DNA of 64,000 nucleotides from Comamonadaceae bacterium (GTDB taxonomy: Bacteria; Pseudomonadota; Gammaproteobacteria; Burkholderiales; Burkholderiaceae_C). The notes beneath the pieces were generated by a model, which was given only the letters and a program-made list of their open reading frames with translations, had not been told where the DNA came from and made no database searches. A program made the position numbers and the translations under genes. The stretch covers positions 410,700 to 474,699 of the forward strand of contig JAIXSQ010000018.1 in NCBI GenBank assembly GCA_027484575.1, in the 5' to 3' direction. Of the stretch, positions 61,565 through 64,000 are shown in pieces (within the stretch, counting starts at the first letter, position 1; the number at the start of each line of letters is the position of its first letter).

Positions 61565-62671
61565 TCAGGCCGCCTCGGCCGCAGCCAGCGCCAGCAGCGC
61601 CGGCGGCAGCAGCGCCGACGCGGGGCCCAGGCGCCCCAGCCGCCGCAGCAGCGGCCGCACCGGCTGGGCCACCGGCGCGGTGCGCGCCCAGGCCGCCAGC
61701 CGCCCGCGCAGCGCGCGCAGCCGGGCGACGGCCGCGTCGCGGTGCGCGCAGCCCTGCGCCACGGCCAGCCCCGTGTCGGCGAAGCTGGCCTTGTAGGGCT
61801 CGTCGCCCTTGCCCAGGTCCAGCAGCCGGTGGCCCTGCGCCGCGGCCGCGCCGGCCAGCGCGTCCAGCAGCAGCGCCCCGGGCGAATACGCCGCGTGCGC
61901 GGCGTCGTAGACCGGGAACCACCAGTGCCACACCTGCGCGCTGCGCATGCCGAAATGCGCGGCCACCAGCGCGTCGCCCGCCCACAGCGCCGACAGCCGC
62001 CCGCCGAAGCCGGGCCGGTCGGTGGCCGCGACCTGTTCGACCAGCGCGCGGGCCCAGGCCGGCGCGAAGCAGTCCTGCGCGCCCGTGCGCACGCACTGCG
62101 CGCTCTTCCAGGCCATGACGGTGCGCAGCACCTGCGGGTCGCGGCAATCGGCCTCGAAGCGCAAGGGGCCGACCTCGCGCGCGAGCTTGCGCGCCTTGCG
62201 CGGCAGCTCGCCCAGGCGGCGTGCGCCAGCCGCCAGCCGACGCTGCCGCCAGGCCGCGTGGCCGCCCGACAGGTCCAGCGCCGGCGACAGGGCCTGCTGC
62301 ACCGGCGCGCCCGCCGGCGCCTGCGCGGCGGCCAGGTGGTGGAAGTCCCAGGAGGCCAGGCCGCAGCCGCGCAGCAGCACCGGCCAGGACCATGCCAGGC
62401 CCGGCTCGGCGATGACGCCGTGGTGGTCCGACAGCCGCCCGCCCACCGGCACGCCCACGCCCCAGCCCCGCTGGTGCGGGAAGAAGCCGGCGACCCGGCC
62501 CCCGTCCTCCAGCAGCGCGATGCGCACGTCCTGGCGGACCGCGCCCACCGCGAGGCTGAAGTCGGGCGTGAAGTACGGGCTGGCCAGCAGCGGCTGCGCG
62601 GCCTGCAGGTCCTGCCACCGCGCCTGCAGGCCGGCGTCGAGTTCGTGGGGCGCGAGGATCCGGATCTTCAT
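61565..62671 (-). CDS. GNAT acetyltransferase, CelD/FemAB-like
   Basis: A 368-aa cytoplasmic protein of the CelD/BcsL type often linked to exopolysaccharide clusters. The GNAT_6 region (about 150-310) has KARKLAREVGPLRFEADCRDPQ, then WAGDALVAAHFGMRSAQVWHWWFPVYDAAHAAYSPGALLL and LLDLGKGDEPYKASFAD, seen in adjoining segments. It may acetylate a sugar or a lipid-linked intermediate (inference from neighbours). ATG at 62671 gives MKIRILAPHELD, typical of the family; a further 43 open codons upstream are not conserved in character. Confidence 0.8.
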   Translation of the reverse strand: MKIRILAPHELDAGLQARWQDLQAAQPLLASPYFTPDFSLAVGAVRQDVRIALLEDGGRVAGFFPHQRGWGVGVPVGGRLSDHHGVIAEPGLAWSWPVLLRGCGLASWDFHHLAAAQAPAGAPVQQALSPALDLSGGHAAWRQRRLAAGARRLGELPRKARKLAREVGPLRFEADCRDPQVLRTVMAWKSAQCVRTGAQDCFAPAWARALVEQVAATDRPGFGGRLSALWAGDALVAAHFGMRSAQVWHWWFPVYDAAHAAYSPGALLLDALAGAAAAQGHRLLDLGKGDEPYKASFADTGLAVAQGCAHRDAAVARLRALRGRLAAWARTAPVAQPVRPLLRRLGRLGPASALLPPALLALAAAEAA

Positions 62672-62923
62672 GGGATGTGCCGCTCGGTGCCGGGCGGCCG
62701 GGGGGCCGCCGCATGGCAGTGCAGGGTGCGCAGGCTGGCTCGGCCGTGGCATCGGCTGGCGGCGCAGCGGCGTGCAGGACGCATCGCACAGGCCCATCAA
62801 GCGCGTCCGACACCCGGCCGCGCATGGCTGAGGCCCGCGGCCCCGCTGCGGCCGCTACCGTGGCGCGATGGCCTGCCTCAGCCGTCTCCCGCTGTTCCCG
62901 CGCCCCGCCGGGGGCGCCTGCCG

Positions 62924-64000
62924 ATGACCACCGACCTGCTGGTGGTGGGCGCGGGCATCGCCGGCCTGGCCTGCGCCTGCGCGGCGGCCGATGCGGGCCT
63001 GCGCGTGACGGTGCTCGAGGCCCAGGCCCACGCGGGCGGGCGCGCGGCCAGCTGGAACGATCCCACCACCGGCACCCGCGTGGACATCGGCCCCCACGTG
63101 GTGAGCACCGAGCACCGCAACTACCTGTCGCTGCTGCGCCGGCTGGGCACCGACGGCCAGCTCACCTGGCAGCGCGCGCCGCTGATCACGCTGCTGGACG
63201 CGCGCGGCACGCTGCGCATGCCGTCGCGGCGCTGGCTGCCCCCGCTGCACGGCCTGCCGATGCTGCCCGGCGCGCTCAGCCGGCTGTCGCTGGCCGATGC
63301 GCTGTCGCACACCCGGCTGGCCTGGGCCGCGGCGCGCACCGACGAGCAGGCGCTGCGCGAGCTCGACGCCGAGGATGCGCTGGCCTGGCTGCGCGGGCAC
63401 GGCGTGCGGCCGCACGCGATCGACTGGTTCTGGCGCTCGGCCGTGCTGGCCTTGCTCAACGTGCGGCTGGAGCAGTGCTCGGCCGCTGCCGCGATGCGCG
63501 TGTTCCGCCTGATGCTGGGGCGCAGCGGCTGGCACTTCGGCTTCCCGCGCACCGGCCTGGCCGACCTGGTGGTGCCCGGCTGCACCGGCGCGGTCCTGCG
63601 CAGCGGCGGCCGCCTGCTGCACGGCGCGCGCGTGCGGCGGCTGCTGGCCGGGCCGCAGGGGCCGCAGGCGGTGGAGACCGCCGACGGCCACCGGCTGGCC
63701 GCCACGCGCATCGTGCTGGCCCTGCCGCCGCAGGCGCTGGCCGAGGTGGTGGGGGCCAGCGACGTGCCGGCGCTGCAGCCGCTGGCCACGCGCGCGGGCT
63801 ACTTCCGGCCCGCGCCGTATCTGAGCACCTACCTGTGGTTCGACCGCCCGATCGGCAGCGAACGCTTCTGGGCCCGGGCTTGGTCGCCGCAGGGGCTGAA
63901 CACCGATTTCTACGACCTGTCGCACATCCGCCCGGCGCTGCACGGCAAGCCCTCGCTGGTGGCCTGCAACGCGATCGGCCCGCAGGTGCGCGAGGACTGG
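62924..64000 (+). CDS. FAD-dependent amine oxidase, HpnE/phytoene-desaturase-like, 3' truncated
   Basis: At least 359 codons are visible and the frame is open at the window end. The N-terminus MTTDLLVVGAGIAGLACA is a perfect FAD dinucleotide-binding motif, followed by VTVLEAQAHAGGRAASW and DIGPHVVSTEHRNYL, which matches flavin amine oxidases of the hydroxysqualene dehydroxylase and carotenoid desaturase branch. Substrate is not decided by this fragment. The ATG has weak ribosome-binding support but matches the family start exactly. Confidence 0.82.
   Translation, partial: MTTDLLVVGAGIAGLACACAAADAGLRVTVLEAQAHAGGRAASWNDPTTGTRVDIGPHVVSTEHRNYLSLLRRLGTDGQLTWQRAPLITLLDARGTLRMPSRRWLPPLHGLPMLPGALSRLSLADALSHTRLAWAAARTDEQALRELDAEDALAWLRGHGVRPHAIDWFWRSAVLALLNVRLEQCSAAAAMRVFRLMLGRSGWHFGFPRTGLADLVVPGCTGAVLRSGGRLLHGARVRRLLAGPQGPQAVETADGHRLAATRIVLALPPQALAEVVGASDVPALQPLATRAGYFRPAPYLSTYLWFDRPIGSERFWARAWSPQGLNTDFYDLSHIRPALHGKPSLVACNAIGPQVREDW

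Overview
The window is very GC-rich (roughly 70% or more by eye), densely coded and free of phage or transposon genes. Gene content points to a motile member of the Burkholderiales (Betaproteobacteria), close to the Comamonadaceae or Rubrivivax/Caldimonas type: sigma28/sigma54-controlled polar-type flagellar genes, a livGHMKF cluster with an acyl-CoA synthetase, an exosortase-B-style eps cluster, and dispersed GC-rich hairpin repeats. No species call is possible from the sequence alone.

Region 1 (1-16513) is flagellar: the end of flgK, then flgL, fliD, flaG, a first flagellin, a TPR/glycosyltransferase protein, a second flagellin, a sigma54 activator, and fliEFGHIJ. fliD, flaG and flagellin 1 each follow a sigma28-type promoter. 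Flagellin 2 and the activator each follow a perfect sigma54 -24/-12 element, so the two flagellins appear to belong to different tiers of the hierarchy. Region 2 (16647-18682) holds a secreted FecR-domain protein and an unusual protein built from four ribbon-helix-helix-like repeats.

Region 3 (18725-26546) is a TetR regulator divergent from a branched-chain amino-acid-type ABC importer (livG, H, M, K, F) and an AMP-forming acyl-CoA synthetase, a layout that suggests uptake and CoA activation of an organic acid. Region 4 (26577-34507) has a HAD phosphatase, a ferric/AfuA-type ABC importer with two paralogous binding proteins, and a cardiolipin-synthase-like phospholipase D.

Region 5 (34588-38384) is the most striking system: an ECF sigma factor with its NrsF (DUF1109) anti-sigma, divergent from a bufferin-type operon: DUF2282 precursor peptide with four cysteines, DUF692 MNIO modifying enzyme, DUF2063 partner and a DoxX membrane protein. 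Two perfect GTAACC-N16-CGAAC promoters face away from each other in the intergenic region, which predicts autoregulation plus operon control by the same sigma factor.

Region 6 (38314-50884) is metabolic: AraC regulator, two-subunit molybdenum hydroxylase, nucleoside deaminase plus 2'-deoxyribosyltransferase pair, glutaminase, beta-lactamase-family esterase, GST, a large alpha/beta-hydrolase-type protein, a TRIC channel and several small proteins of unknown role. Region 7 (50884-52745) holds a tandem array of double-hairpin repeats, a possible PD-(D/E)XK nuclease-like protein, and a 334-base gene-poor stretch. Region 8 (52746-60966) is an exopolysaccharide cluster (epsA, priming transferase, epsL, epsE, epsF, epsG, a divergent WecG-like gene) with no exosortase gene in view. 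The window ends with a tRNA-Gly(GCC), a GIY-YIG-like protein, a CelD/FemAB-like acetyltransferase and a truncated FAD amine oxidase.
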